The notes below the pieces were generated by a model. The model was not told where the DNA came from, searched no databases, and saw nothing but the letters and a program-made list of their open reading frames with translations. This document shows positions 8,321 through 17,578 of a DNA stretch of 64,000 bases, one piece after another. The translations under genes were made by a program, and so were the position numbers. The stretch is from the NCBI RefSeq assembly GCF_000252955.1, contig NC_014228.1, positions 3,511,232 through 3,575,231 on the forward strand, given 5' to 3'. Within the stretch, counting starts at the first letter, position 1. The number at the start of each line of letters is the position of its first letter. The DNA comes from Xenorhabdus nematophila ATCC 19061 (GTDB lineage: Bacteria; Pseudomonadota; Gammaproteobacteria; Enterobacterales; Enterobacteriaceae).

Positions 8321-10315
8321 ATGCCACTGTATTTATGTGAAAAACCCTCTCAGGCCAGAGATATCGCCCGGGTGCTGGGCGTGAAGCAGCGCGGACAGGG
8401 TTATCTCTTTGGCGACAGTATTATTGTCACCTGGGCTATCGGGCATTTGCTGGAAATGGCCGCGCCGGAGCACTATGGCGAACAATTCGGCCCGCCGTGG
8501 CGCATGGAACCCCTGCCGGTGCTGCCTGCACAATGGCAGTGGACGGTGAAGAAAGAGACCGCCGATCAGTTTGCGGTGATCAGACAATTACTGAAACAGG
8601 CTGACGAAGTGATTATCGCCACCGATGCTGACCGTGAAGGGGAAGTGATTGCCCGGGAACTGCTGGAGTATTGCCGTTTCACCGGTCCCGTCAGACGGCT
8701 GTGGCTGTCTGCGCTGGATGAAACCAGTATCCGGCAGGCACTGGCCGCGATATTACCGGGGGAGAAAACCGAGTCACTCTGGCAGGCCGGACTCGGACGG
8801 GCACGGGCGGACTGGCTGATGGGAATAAACCTGACCCGCCTGTATACCCTGAAAGCGCAGGCACAGGGATTTGGTGAGGTGCTGTCCATCGGCCGGGTAC
8901 AGACGCCGACACTGGCACTGGTCGTGAACCGTGATAACGATATCGCCCGGTTTGAGCCAAAGCCCTACTGGCAGGTGGTGGCCACATTGCAAAAAGATGG
9001 CATTGGCTTTCGGGTTAAATGGCTGCCTGCGCCCGACGACTGCGATGAAGAAAAACGCTGTATTAAGGAAGATATCGCTCATAGTGTGGTTCAGTGCTGT
9101 CAGGAGGCACAAAATGCTGTGGTCACTGAACTCACGCAGAAACGGGAAAAAACCCCGCCGCCGCTCTGTTTTGATTTGGGGATGCTCCAGCAGGTAGCCT
9201 CCCGTCAATGGGGAATGGGGGCCGGTCAGGTACTGACGATTGCCCAGTCGTTGTATGAAATCCATAAAGCGACCACCTACCCGCGCACGGATTGCGGTTA
9301 TCTGCCGGTTTCAATGCGGGAAGATATTCCGGCCGTGTTCACCGCACTGACCCGTACCGATCCTGCGATGAATGCCATTATCAGCCAGCTGGATGCCAGC
9401 ACTCTCTCCCGAGTCTGGAATGACAGCCAAATCACGGCGCACCATGCCATTATTCCGACCCGCCATCCCTTTGATATGACGAAACTGACCGCGGATGAAT
9501 TAAAGGTCTATCAGTTGATCCGCCAGTATTATCTGGCGCAGTTTCTGCCCGCGCAGGAAACGGATGTGACTGATGTGACATTCACTATCGGCGGGCAGGT
9601 ATTTCAGGCGACAGGGCGGGTCAGTGTGGTGACGGGCTGGAAGGCACTGTTTGCCGATGAAAAACAGGCACAGGATCAGGATGGCAATACCGCCCTGCCG
9701 GTACTGAAAAAAGCGGAAACCTGCCCGGTGATCCGTGCGGAAATACAGCCCCGGCAAACCCGGCCGCCTGCGCCTTTTACCGAAGGTACACTGATTGCAG
9801 CCATGAAAAATGCCGCTGCGTTTATCCACGATCCGCAGCTTAAAAAAGTGCTGCGGGAAAATGCCGGGCTGGGCACGGAGGCCACCCGGGCAGGTATCAT
9901 TGAAGCCCTGTTTAAACGCCGGTTACTGGCGCGAAAAAAGAAAAACCTGCATGCAACGCAGCTGGCGCAGGAGCTGATAGCCGGGCTGCCGGATGTCCTG
10001 ACTCATCCGGGTATGACCGCACTCTGGGAACAGTCACTGGACGACATTGCCCGGGGCCGGACCACACTGGATGGCTTTATGCAGAAACAGGCACAGTGGC
10101 TGGCGCATTTAGTGGAAAAGGGCAAAACACAGCCGATCCGGTTTACCCTGCCGAAAACCCCGGCGTGCCCGCGCTGTGGCGGCCCGATGCAAAAACGGGC
10201 GGGAAAAACAACCCCGTTCTGGGGCTGCACCCGCTATCCGGCATGCAAAGGGATGCTGAACGCTAACGCGGTGATCGGCTCCCGAAAAACCCGGCGGGGA
10301 AATTCGCCGGACTGA
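8321..10315 (+). CDS. topB: DNA topoisomerase III (type IA), ICE copy
   Basis: A 664-residue type IA topoisomerase that passes single strands through transient breaks, here presumably serving ICE replication or transfer. It begins with the Toprim domain (MPLYLCEKPSQA; acidic triad in ATDADREGE near residue 103). The active-site Tyr lies in TTYPRTDCGY near residue 318. One C-terminal Cys4 zinc finger (CPRCGG...GCTRYPACKG, about residues 613-640) ends the protein. ATG 8321 has AGGGGG just upstream and follows the previous stop by one base. The long in-frame extension upstream overlaps PFL_4669 and is spurious. Confidence 0.95.
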   Translation: MPLYLCEKPSQARDIARVLGVKQRGQGYLFGDSIIVTWAIGHLLEMAAPEHYGEQFGPPWRMEPLPVLPAQWQWTVKKETADQFAVIRQLLKQADEVIIATDADREGEVIARELLEYCRFTGPVRRLWLSALDETSIRQALAAILPGEKTESLWQAGLGRARADWLMGINLTRLYTLKAQAQGFGEVLSIGRVQTPTLALVVNRDNDIARFEPKPYWQVVATLQKDGIGFRVKWLPAPDDCDEEKRCIKEDIAHSVVQCCQEAQNAVVTELTQKREKTPPPLCFDLGMLQQVASRQWGMGAGQVLTIAQSLYEIHKATTYPRTDCGYLPVSMREDIPAVFTALTRTDPAMNAIISQLDASTLSRVWNDSQITAHHAIIPTRHPFDMTKLTADELKVYQLIRQYYLAQFLPAQETDVTDVTFTIGGQVFQATGRVSVVTGWKALFADEKQAQDQDGNTALPVLKKAETCPVIRAEIQPRQTRPPAPFTEGTLIAAMKNAAAFIHDPQLKKVLRENAGLGTEATRAGIIEALFKRRLLARKKKNLHATQLAQELIAGLPDVLTHPGMTALWEQSLDDIARGRTTLDGFMQKQAQWLAHLVEKGKTQPIRFTLPKTPACPRCGGPMQKRAGKTTPFWGCTRYPACKGMLNANAVIGSRKTRRGNSPD

Positions 10316-10358
10316 AAATGGGATTAAGGATTGACCGCACGGACTGATGCTTTAAAAA

Positions 10359-10559
10359 TCATGCTGTTTTAGCCAAAAACTCCCGTAGCCTGAAAGGGAG
10401 CGCCTGTTTGCGGTACATCTGCCCACCTTTGAAAGCAGATATTGTCAGTCCAGTGGCAGTGAAGGTTTTTTTATTCTTTATTAGTACGTCAGCAACGTAG
10501 GCGTCTGACACCCGGCGGGAAAAATCATTCCCGTCAGGGGACAGGATTTTCTCCGTCAT
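10359..10559 (-). CDS. Possible small antisense-strand protein, unknown
   Basis: A 66-residue frame on the minus strand fills the 276-bp gap between topB and the STY4534-like gene. It is basic at the C-terminus (MYRKQALPFRLREFLAKTA). GGAGG lies 13 bp upstream and AAGG closer to the ATG. No family is recognised. It is listed because the gap has no other content; it may be chance. Confidence 0.3.
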   Translation of the reverse strand: MTEKILSPDGNDFSRRVSDAYVADVLIKNKKTFTATGLTISAFKGGQMYRKQALPFRLREFLAKTA

Positions 10560-10591
10560 ACCTTATTTTTTACCTCCATGGAGAACATCGA

Positions 10592-11056
10592 ATGTCTGAG
10601 AACACCGCATCCTTAACCAAAAACGACTATTTCAACCTGAATATTAAAGGACTGGGCTATCTGAATAACATCCGCCATGTCAGCACCGCCAGTGGAACGT
10701 TCCTGAGCTGTGTGATCAATGCGCTGAATGGGCCGAGTGATAACCCGGTCTATGTGCGTTTTGATATTACCGTGGTCGGCAAGGAAGCGACCAGTCTGAT
10801 CGGTCGTTGCCAGAAATCCGTAGACGAGGATAAAAAAGTGTTGCTGGGCTTCACGTTAAGTAATCCCTCGACCGATATCTTTACCCTGAAACGCGGAGAT
10901 CATGCCGGTGAACAGCGCGTCAGCCTGAAAGCCCGTCTGATCAAGGTTGACTGGATTAAAATCGGTCAGGAGAAAGTGTATCAGGCCGAGCAATCCGACT
11001 CGATGCCGCCTCAGAACGGCATCACGCAAAAAGAATATGCAGAGAACTCTTTCTGA
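10592..11056 (+). CDS. STY4534-family ICE replication protein (DUF3577)
   Basis: A 154-residue protein with an ATG preceded by GGAGAA. The segments YFNLNIKGLGYLNNIR and GTFLSCVINALNGPSDNPVYVRFD match the STY4534/DUF3577 family, a constant member of SPI-7-like replication modules located before ssb. It is predominantly beta and resembles a small OB-fold-like protein, but that structural guess is mine. A strong hairpin follows the stop, ending this transcription unit. Confidence 0.85.
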   Translation: MSENTASLTKNDYFNLNIKGLGYLNNIRHVSTASGTFLSCVINALNGPSDNPVYVRFDITVVGKEATSLIGRCQKSVDEDKKVLLGFTLSNPSTDIFTLKRGDHAGEQRVSLKARLIKVDWIKIGQEKVYQAEQSDSMPPQNGITQKEYAENSF

Positions 11057-11079
11057 TATTCCTTTGTTATTCCTCTGAC

Positions 11080-11101
11080 CTGCCCTGAGCTTTCAGGGCA
11101 G
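11080..11101 (+). terminator. Hairpin after the STY4534-like gene
   Basis: CTGCCCTGA (11080-11088) pairs perfectly with TCAGGGCAG (11093-11101) around a 4-nt loop and is followed by TCCCTTT. It is a likely rho-independent or pausing terminator. Confidence 0.65.
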
Positions 11102-11134
11102 TCCCTTTATGAACAAAGACAACAGGATACCACT

Positions 11135-11344
11135 ATGAATGTTGCACCGATTGGGGTTCTGGCCCTGCAATATTGCCATAAACAATTACCGTTAACCGTT
11201 TTGCGCCGCCGTGCGGGGTTTTATATCGGCACGATAGATGAAGGTATTCCCTGCTCTCGTGAATCCGTGGAGTATTTTGCCCGGCGTGAGCAGGCGGAAT
11301 TTGCCCTGAAACAGGGACAGTGGACACAACGTCAGTCAGTTTAA
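11135..11344 (+). CDS. Small ICE protein before ssb, function unknown
   Basis: A 69-residue protein with an AGGA ribosome-binding site 8 bp before the ATG (ACAGGATACCACTATG). It contains [20 protein letters not shown] and ends in a helical stretch. There is no known domain to name. It ends 17 bp before the ssb start, so it is probably cotranscribed with ssb. Confidence 0.65.
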   Translation: MNVAPIGVLALQYCHKQLPLTVLRRRAGFYIGTIDEGIPCSRESVEYFARREQAEFALKQGQWTQRQSV

Positions 11345-11361
11345 CCGATAAGGAAATGGAT

Positions 11362-11874
11362 ATGTCTTCACGCGGAATCAACAAAGTGATTTTAGTGGGG
11401 TTTTTGGGGCAGGAGCCGGAAATCCGTTACCTGCCGACAGGGGGTACCGTGGCAACACTTTCACTGGCTACGTCAGAAAACTGGAAGGATAAACAAACCG
11501 GTGAACTGCGGGAAAAAACCGAATGGCACCGGGTGGTAATCTTCGGCAAGTTAGCAGAAATTGCCGAGGAATATTTGCAGAAAGGGACTCAGGTTTACAT
11601 TGAAGGGCAACTGCAAACGCGTAAATGGCAGGATAATCAGGGCCAGGATCGCTATTCAACGGAAGTAGTGGTGAATGTGAATGGGTCGATGCAGATGCTG
11701 GGAAGTCGTGGGGATTCGAAGAGTATGGCACCTCAACAGGCAGGGCATAAGCCAGCACAAAAGCAGCCACTGCCTAAATCCTCTAATCAGGAAAGAAGAA
11801 ACATGCAGCCGGTACAGGTTTCAGTTTTACCGGAAGAGGATGAAACCGACTGGGATTCGGAGATCCCGTTTTAA
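11362..11874 (+). CDS. ssb: Single-stranded DNA-binding protein (ICE copy)
   Basis: A 170-residue SSB. The OB fold occupies about residues 1-112 ([53 protein letters not shown]). A flexible Gln/Pro/Ser-rich linker follows, then the acidic tip DWDSEIPF that recruits partner proteins. The start ATG 11362 has AAGGAA at suitable spacing; earlier in-frame ATGs overlap the previous gene. It closes the replication module; an IS element begins 38 bp after the stop. Confidence 0.95.
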   Translation: MSSRGINKVILVGFLGQEPEIRYLPTGGTVATLSLATSENWKDKQTGELREKTEWHRVVIFGKLAEIAEEYLQKGTQVYIEGQLQTRKWQDNQGQDRYSTEVVVNVNGSMQMLGSRGDSKSMAPQQAGHKPAQKQPLPKSSNQERRNMQPVQVSVLPEEDETDWDSEIPF

Positions 11875-11928
11875 GTGGGGTTTTTATCATAAACATAGTG
11901 CCCTGTGATGACCTGTCTCTTCTACACA

Positions 11929-11959
11929 AATCCCTCAATAACAACGAGGGATTTTTATT
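11929..11959 (+). terminator. Hairpin-T terminator inside the IS left end
   Basis: AATCCCTC (11929-11936) pairs with GAGGGATT (11946-11953), followed by TTTATT. It would stop transcription arriving from ssb and shield the transposase from read-through. Confidence 0.7.
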
Positions 11960-12014
11960 GAACTTTTTTAGTTAACATTGATCTGATCCTAAAAGTCTGT
12001 TTTAGGATAATTTT

Positions 12015-13397
12015 ATGTTTTCTATTGATACTTCTGTCTGGGCGCAAGCAACATTCCAACATGCTAAATTAGGCGATGCACGTCGAACGAAAAGGCTTAT
12101 TCTACTTGCTAGCCAACTGGCGGCTAATACGGGTAAATCCATTGTTCAATCTCATTCTTCAAGCGCTGAGATTGAAGCGGCTTATCGTTTTGTTCGTAAC
12201 GATGATATTGACGCCCAAGCTATTGCAGAAGCCGGTTTTGCGGCAACTGTTGATGCCTGTATGGCTCACAACTGTTTATTAGCGTTGGAAGACAGCACTT
12301 CTTTGGCGTTTAAGCCCCCAACAGCAGCAACTGAGCCAGGTCATACAACATCTCATAAAAATTCAGCCGGTTTACAAGTTCATTCTGTTTTACTCTTTTC
12401 ACCAGAGGAACAACAGGTTATTGGTTTAATTGAACAACATCGTTGGACTCGGGATAGTGCTTCTTATGGGCAACGTAAAGACCGAAACCGGCGCGCTTAT
12501 GAAGATAAAGAGAGTTATCAATGGCAACGCGCCTCGCAAGCGATGTCATTGAGACTCGGCGAACAAATGAACAACGTCATCTCTGTTTGTGACAGAGAAG
12601 CGGATATCATTGAATATCTTCGATATAAAACACAACAACAACAGCGGTTTGTTGTTCGCTCCATGCAAAGTCGATGCATTGAGCAAGCTGATGATAGACT
12701 TCACCCATTTAGTGCATCGCTATGCAGTGCTGGGGAACGGAGCGTTCATGTTCAACAAAAAGGCGGTCGTCAATCAAGAGATGCCATCTGTGATATTCGA
12801 TTTGCGCCGATTTCAATAAAAATCCCCTCAAATAAAATGGGTCATTCCCTCTCACTTTTTTATGTTGGTTGTCAGGAACAAGGTGATAACGAAGGATTAT
12901 GTTGGCACCTTTTAACCAATGAACCTGTTACAACAGCTGAGCAAGCACAAAAAATCCTTGAGTATTATGAGAAGCGTTGGTTAATCGAGGATTTTCATAA
13001 ATCATGGAAAACAGGGGGAACCCAAGTCGAAGAACTTCGTATGCAAAGCAAAGACAATTTGGAACGAATGATCGTTGTATTAGCTTTTATTGCGGTTCGT
13101 ATCCAGCAGTTGCGCTATCTTAGTTTGCAAACATAACGTGCTAAAAACCTGGCATGTGAAAGCCTACTGAGTCCGATAGCATGGAAATTATTATGGTTAA
13201 AAACAGAGTCGAAGATACTCCCCAAACAAGTACCTAACTTACATTGGGCCTATTTAAAATTAGGGAGGCTCGCTGGTTGGAATGACAGTAAACGAACCGG
13301 AATAGTAGGCTGGCAGAGGCTATGGGAAGGCTGGTTCAAACTACAAACCTTACTTGAAGGCTACCAACTTGCCCTATCTCTTGATTCGGAGATGTGA
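12015..13397 (+). pseudogene. IS50/Tn5-type DDE transposase interrupted by a TAA
   Basis: Reading from ATG 12015 gives a Tn5-like transposase: first Asp in LALEDSTSL, second in VCDREADIIEY, and the YREK signature in YEKRWLIEDFHKSWK. The frame stops at TAA 13134-13136 after LSLQT. The same frame then continues with RAKNLACESLLSPIAWKLL to a second stop at 13395-13397, matching the normal Tn5-type C-terminus (about 460 residues in all). A CAA-to-TAA change would explain it. The 373-residue product keeps the catalytic triad but lacks the C-terminal dimerisation part, so it is probably inactive. Confidence 0.85.
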
Positions 13398-13558
13398 TCA
13401 AGAGACAGGTGATGACAGGGCTTATTATTTTCATTGAGTAATGTGTATTAACCATCACTCGCTCTGACATTGTTGCTGATCTGAACGAAAATTAATCTGT
13501 CAGTCTGTTTTGTGCTGCGAGTTAATAAATGGGGAGCAGATCAATTCCGCAATATATA

Positions 13559-14468
13559 TAGCAGAATCAATATAATCAGACATAAGTCACATGCTTTGTA
13601 AACAGCTCATCAATAGAGCATCTTTCTCGTCTTCTTGTTGTTTTTGTTTCAGCCCATTTGTTTTCGATAGGATTTAAATCTGGGCTGTAAGGCGGAAGCC
13701 ATTCTAACTGGCATCCGTGAGCGGTTATCGCTTGTCGCGTGTCACCGCGTTTATGGAAAGGGGCATTATCCATCACAATCACTGTCCCCTTAGGGAGCTT
13801 CGGCAACAAATCTTGTGTCAGCCAGGCATGAAACACATTCGCATTAATGGTTCCGGCAAACAAACTTAAGGTCACAAAGGTATTTTTAATGATAGCACCA
13901 ATGGTATTAAGGCGGCCTTTGTGCTGCCAGTCATGTAAACCAAAACAGCGAGACCCTTTTAACGAATAGCCATGCGTACGTGGCATGGACTGCTCAAAGC
14001 CGCTTTCATCCAGATAAACAATCGGTTTGCCCGCCTGCTCATGATGGCGGATACGCTCGCCAAATACCTGACGAGCGTGTTCGTCAGCGGCGGGGTGTTT
14101 GGGCGTTTTTTTTGACGGTTATTTTGAGTCGTTTCAGGGCGTAATGGACAGCCGATTGTGAGACACCCAGACGTTTTGCTCTTTCCCATTGATCATCATC
14201 GGGATAATTTTTGACATCGGCGATAAGTGTCTCATCACTGATTTTCGTGGGCGGTTTATCACGTGTCATACAGGGTTCTATTTTATTGCACCACCGAAAC
14301 AGAGTGCGGATAGAGACCTCAAAGTGGGTACTCGTTTGCTCGAACGTCAACGAATGCTTGTCCTTGTATGCCAGTACTCTTTTTCGGAAATCCAGACTGT
14401 AACCCATTTTGCCACTCTGCCTTGTCATTGGGATTTAGGTATTATGACACAGTATTATGATTCTGCTA
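13559..14468 (-). mobile_element. IS630-family element
   Basis: The inverted ends GCAGAATCA (13561 onward) and, reversed at the right, GCAGAATCA (ending 14466) are each flanked by TA, the usual IS630 target. The element is about 0.9 kb with its transposase on the minus strand. It lies 150 bp from the IS50-like element. Confidence 0.85.
13576..14407 (-). CDS. IS630 transposase in two overlapping frames (A8 slip site)
   Basis: The N-terminal frame (MGYSLDFRKRVL...) holds helix-turn-helix domains and ends near 14084. The catalytic part lies in another frame from about 14106 down to 13576: IVYLDESGF (Asp), VIVMDNAPFHK (Asp) and YSPDLNPIENKW (Glu). The switch falls at eight A residues on the coding strand (14106-14113). 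Skipping one base there gives VKKTPKHPAADEHARQVFGE, joining both halves. It may be programmed frameshifting or transcriptional slippage, known for some IS families, or an inactivating indel. GAGTGG precedes ATG 14407. Confidence 0.8.
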
Positions 14469-14493
14469 TACATGTGGATCTTGCTATGCCGTT

Positions 14494-15903
14494 TTATAAG
14501 GATTCAGCCTTCTTCCTAATTTCATTTTCTTCCTTTCTGAAGTGCTCCGGAGCCTCTGCCCGGAAAACGCCACATTCCACCAGTTCCTGAGCATCGCTGT
14601 TCCTTCCAAGAAATGACATACTAATGCTACGTACCAGAACCTCATTCCAGCGAAATTCCTCAACAGGGTCTGGAAGTGGGCCTGATATTTTAATATCACG
14701 ATGACTATAGATTTTCATCACTGACAAGGTGAATGGGGTCTGGGATTTATTAAGCTTGTACTTGGAGCGCTCTTTCAGGATCCCACTAAGGCGATTTGCC
14801 TGATCAAGCATACTGTGGGGAACTGGTTGGTCATTTATCTGTAGGGCGGATGTTAACGCAATTGCTTTCATCGACTCCATCCCGGGAAGGATAAAATCAT
14901 TCAGAACGTAATAAAACTGTAATTGCTGATTTACAGCATCTTCTGCTGCTGTCCTCATTCCTTTGAAAACATCTTCGTTCCGTTGTTTTTCAGGTAAGCA
15001 CATTTCCTTCTGGCTGCGAATGATATTTTTTTCAAAAAATCCAGTCATTTCCACGGCAACTAATCCCTGCCGATGATCCTCTTGCAAAAATTCAATCATT
15101 CTTTTCATGTTGTCGTATGCCCTAGCATCAATGCTCAGGCTTGCTTTTTGAACAAATTTATCAATAGAGACTAGTTGCTTTGCAACGGGGACAGTACAGA
15201 ATTGTTTGAGCTCAAATGAGGATGAAAGTATGTTGGCATTCATCATCTCATCACAATGATTATATATCTTGATGAGCTTATCATTTAGTACCACGAATTC
15301 TTCAGTATCTTTAGATGTTGCTTTGCGTTGTGCTGACGTTTCACTGTAATAATTCACATATCTGTAGATACCCAGGATACTTAAAGTAATAAGCAAGCAT
15401 CCTGTGGCAATCAGTGTGCTATATTGCTTTATGGAGAATCTTTTAAAAAATCCACTATAAAATGCACGTTGGATAGACTCATGTTCGCGGATAATATTCT
15501 CAAGCGTTTGCCAGCCAAGTACATGTACGGTGAAACTGTCTGCCTCACTGTGAGAACAACTGAGTTCAAAGGCTCTTTGTTCGAGGTTTTTATCGTCAGG
15601 CCCCGTCGTGAGAATATAAAACTCGTCAATTTTATGCGGGAATTTTTCTGTACTTTTTACAGCGTTGTTGATGTCTTCAGGAGACAGACGACTGCCATAT
15701 CCCTGATTTCGCCCTTTACATTGGACTGCGATAAATGCACTGTTATGCTTACAGTATAGATCCACACCATCCTGGTGCTGTCCACTTCTACCGTACTGAC
15801 GGAAACGTCTTTGGAATATTGCGCTCATGATTGCAACGCTTAAACGTTCAAAATGCTGCCAGTCTGCTGGGATCGGATAGTTTACTGTGTTTGGTGTTGT
15901 CAT
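14494..15903 (-). CDS. Membrane-anchored Mrr-like restriction nuclease with unknown C-terminal domain
   Basis: A 469-residue protein. The N-terminal 140 residues look like an Mrr/PD-(D/E)XK nuclease domain: IPADWQHFERL, QDGVDLYCK with Asp48, and FIAVQCKGR with Gln61 and Lys63. A single strong transmembrane helix follows at about residues 165-183. The remaining ~280 residues are helical and charged, with no family I recognise. Mrr-like nucleases usually cut modified or foreign DNA; fusion to a membrane anchor suggests a defence effector acting at the inner membrane. It is AT-richer than the ICE backbone and sits with abiF in the ssb-pilL cargo zone. The nuclease call is good; the biological role is inference. 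Confidence 0.75.
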   Translation of the reverse strand: MTTPNTVNYPIPADWQHFERLSVAIMSAIFQRRFRQYGRSGQHQDGVDLYCKHNSAFIAVQCKGRNQGYGSRLSPEDINNAVKSTEKFPHKIDEFYILTTGPDDKNLEQRAFELSCSHSEADSFTVHVLGWQTLENIIREHESIQRAFYSGFFKRFSIKQYSTLIATGCLLITLSILGIYRYVNYYSETSAQRKATSKDTEEFVVLNDKLIKIYNHCDEMMNANILSSSFELKQFCTVPVAKQLVSIDKFVQKASLSIDARAYDNMKRMIEFLQEDHRQGLVAVEMTGFFEKNIIRSQKEMCLPEKQRNEDVFKGMRTAAEDAVNQQLQFYYVLNDFILPGMESMKAIALTSALQINDQPVPHSMLDQANRLSGILKERSKYKLNKSQTPFTLSVMKIYSHRDIKISGPLPDPVEEFRWNEVLVRSISMSFLGRNSDAQELVECGVFRAEAPEHFRKEENEIRKKAESL

Positions 15904-16081
15904 TGCATATCTCAGAAGATTCGAAAATGTACTTTAAATACTTACATGATTTTCATAGTGTTACTGCTTGAAGATATCATATCTACTTATCAGTGGTTAA
16001 ATTTATCTTAATAGTAAGGTGCATTGTTTCAGCACTGTGAACAGTTGTTTTTGGTCTGATAGGCATGATCGATTCGTTATA

Positions 16082-16101
16082 CATGTTGTATGTCCAACAT
16101 G
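16082..16101. repeat. Short inverted repeat in the gap 15904-16308
   Basis: CATGTTG (16082-16088) and CAACATG (16095-16101) form a 7-bp inverted repeat with a 6-bp spacer. It could be an operator for the nuclease gene or chance. Nothing else is recognised in this 405-bp gap. Confidence 0.3.
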
Positions 16102-16308
16102 CCAATGCCTCGTGATCAGAGAGGGACGTCATCGAGTACTTTAAGCATTATTTGGGATCAGATGTCTTGCTACATGTGTCTAGCGATATTCGCCCCTCGC
16201 TCTTAACCGACTGTCAGATTTATTCGTGCCCTACCACCGGATACTGTCAGGTTAAGTCGCAACTAATACATTATAAATCGCTGTACCTAATAAATTTTGA
16301 GGGAAAAT

Positions 16309-17358
16309 TTACACCTTAGTGATCCTTTTCGCATTTGGATAGCGTACCGCACTTGACTCCGGGTAATATTTTACTACGTCATGTTTTTTATATGCTTCTA
16401 TACCACCATGAAGTTCTTCTTCTTTTCCAAAAAAGATTGCTTTATCTTTTTTACTTTTTATTAATAGATGGTTGCCAGAAATATGAATAACCTCTCCTGT
16501 ATGAGAGGCATCTAAGAATATAGATTTACCCCATTCTTTATTAATGGGCAGTGATGGTATTCCTACGGGAAGTTGTTTATTTTTCCAGAGCGAATGGATA
16601 TTGCATAATTTCGCCATGTTCTGATTGTTTTCGATAATATCCAGGAGTTTTAGATTAGAAGGATTTATCCAATAAATGACTTTTAAACAGCGCTCATAAT
16701 GCTCAATGACTTTGTTGATGATATCTTCAATTTGGTATGCTTTCTGATCACGCCATAGCGGTTCATGGTGAGAAAGTCGGTTACGAATTTTATTAATTTC
16801 TTTTAATTCGTTACCGATACTATTAATGGATAATGGGCGTTCTGTCTGGGTATTCAGTGCATTCGGGAAAACCAAACCTCGTAAACGTGGCCACAGTACC
16901 AAATACGTATTCTTCTGGATATCAAAATCATTTCTGACCATAGAAACCCAAAAACCAAAGGTAAGTTTGGCAATAATATTCTCAGGTGTGTGAGGTTTTC
17001 TTTCTTTATTGAGTTGATTTATAGCTGTTTGAATACCTTTATAAGCGGTAGGATTATTTTGTTGTGTGAATGCAGTCACGAACCAACGGCGATCTATCTG
17101 GGATTTTTTCTCTTCCCAAACATGGCGGGCAAACTGGCGTTCAATGCGCTCTTCTTCATATTGAATATAGGATTGATAGATAGCATTACGTAATGAAATT
17201 TCAATGACTTGTAATGCAGGTAAAAATACACTGGCCAGCTGCTTATTCCACAGATAAAGACCTAAACATTGTTCAGGTGATGTTCCACCAAGAATTGGTA
17301 ACTGATAGGTGGCAAATCTGGAGGCGGAAAGTGATTTCGTGATTGCTTCAATAGTCAT
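16309..17358 (-). CDS. abiF: AbiF/AbiD-like (Abi_2) abortive-infection HEPN protein
   Basis: A 349-residue protein of the Abi_2 type. Its N-terminal two-thirds has the family pattern: SASRFATYQLPILGG, CLGLYLWNKQLASVFLPAL, EISLRNAIYQSY, LTFGFWVSM, and the HEPN RNase motif in KIRNRLSHHEPLW (Arg192-x4-His197). Abi_2 proteins are phage-triggered RNases. The last ~70 residues (from about 280) form an extra beta-rich module not typical of the short family members. No ribosome-binding site is obvious; a TATACT at 17395-17400 could serve as its -10. Upstream and divergent lies a promoter-terminator unit for a small RNA (17474-17578). abiF genes are known to have an associated structured RNA, so a toxin-RNA antitoxin pair is plausible. 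Confidence 0.82.
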   Translation of the reverse strand: MTIEAITKSLSASRFATYQLPILGGTSPEQCLGLYLWNKQLASVFLPALQVIEISLRNAIYQSYIQYEEERIERQFARHVWEEKKSQIDRRWFVTAFTQQNNPTAYKGIQTAINQLNKERKPHTPENIIAKLTFGFWVSMVRNDFDIQKNTYLVLWPRLRGLVFPNALNTQTERPLSINSIGNELKEINKIRNRLSHHEPLWRDQKAYQIEDIINKVIEHYERCLKVIYWINPSNLKLLDIIENNQNMAKLCNIHSLWKNKQLPVGIPSLPINKEWGKSIFLDASHTGEVIHISGNHLLIKSKKDKAIFFGKEEELHGGIEAYKKHDVVKYYPESSAVRYPNAKRITKV

Positions 17359-17438
17359 TGTGTTGCGATGCCCATTTTTATGAATTTGGTGTAGTATACT
17401 GTTGTTTTATCTGAGTTTGTATGGCGAAAGTGCATGCG

Positions 17439-17467
17439 TTGACGTATTTTATTGAATGTTATATAAT
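17439..17467 (+). promoter_or_regulatory. Near-consensus sigma70 promoter of the abiF-linked small RNA
   Basis: TTGACG (17439-17444), a 17-bp spacer, then TATAAT (17462-17467). It faces away from abiF and no protein start with a ribosome-binding site follows. Confidence 0.8.
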
Positions 17468-17473
17468 CTTCGA

Positions 17474-17578
17474 CCAGAGGAAACTCTATTTGTGTAAGCA
17501 CCCGCCCCTACTCATTTTTATTGATGGTCGGAGTGTGAAGAATATTTTTCAAAAAAAGCTCCTTCAGGAGCTTTTTTT
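17474..17578 (+). ncRNA. Candidate abiF-associated small RNA (~105 nt)
   Basis: Transcription from the promoter at 17439-17467 should start near 17474 and end at the terminator at 17551-17578. The RNA would contain a small hairpin AGAG-GAAA-CTCT (17476-17487, GNRA tetraloop). There is also a possible long-range pairing of GACCA (17472-17476) with TGGTC (17525-17529), if the start is a base or two earlier. The 63-codon frame overlapping it has no ribosome-binding site and runs through the terminator, so it is unlikely to be a gene. Structured RNAs beside abiF genes are described; whether this one belongs to that family needs a covariance search. Confidence 0.65.
17551..17578 (+). terminator. 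Rho-independent terminator of the small RNA
   Basis: A run of seven A, stem GCTCCT-TC-AGGAGC, then seven T: a perfect, bidirectional intrinsic terminator. The following 200 bp (17579-17781) are AT-rich with no gene seen. Confidence 0.9.

Larger units (their letters stand above)
11913..13408 (+). mobile_element. IS4-family element, IS50/Tn5-like
   Basis: The ends CTGTCTCTTCTACACAAAT (left) and, reversed, CTGTCTCTTGATCAC (right) closely resemble IS50 outside/inside ends. The 8-bp flank GTGATGAC occurs on both sides (11905-11912 and 13409-13416), fitting a target duplication. The element is about 1.5 kb, inserted right after ssb. Its transposase carries a nonsense codon. The interval 13409-13558 to the next IS holds no gene. 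Confidence 0.88.

Noticed and set aside
8566..9265. Several long minus-strand frames opposite topB
   Set aside because: These are shadow frames produced by the GC-rich codon usage of the intact topB gene; none has a ribosome-binding site or domain.
13959..14189. 76-codon frame in the IS630 element
   Set aside because: It is the third frame across the join of the two transposase halves and encodes nothing recognisable.
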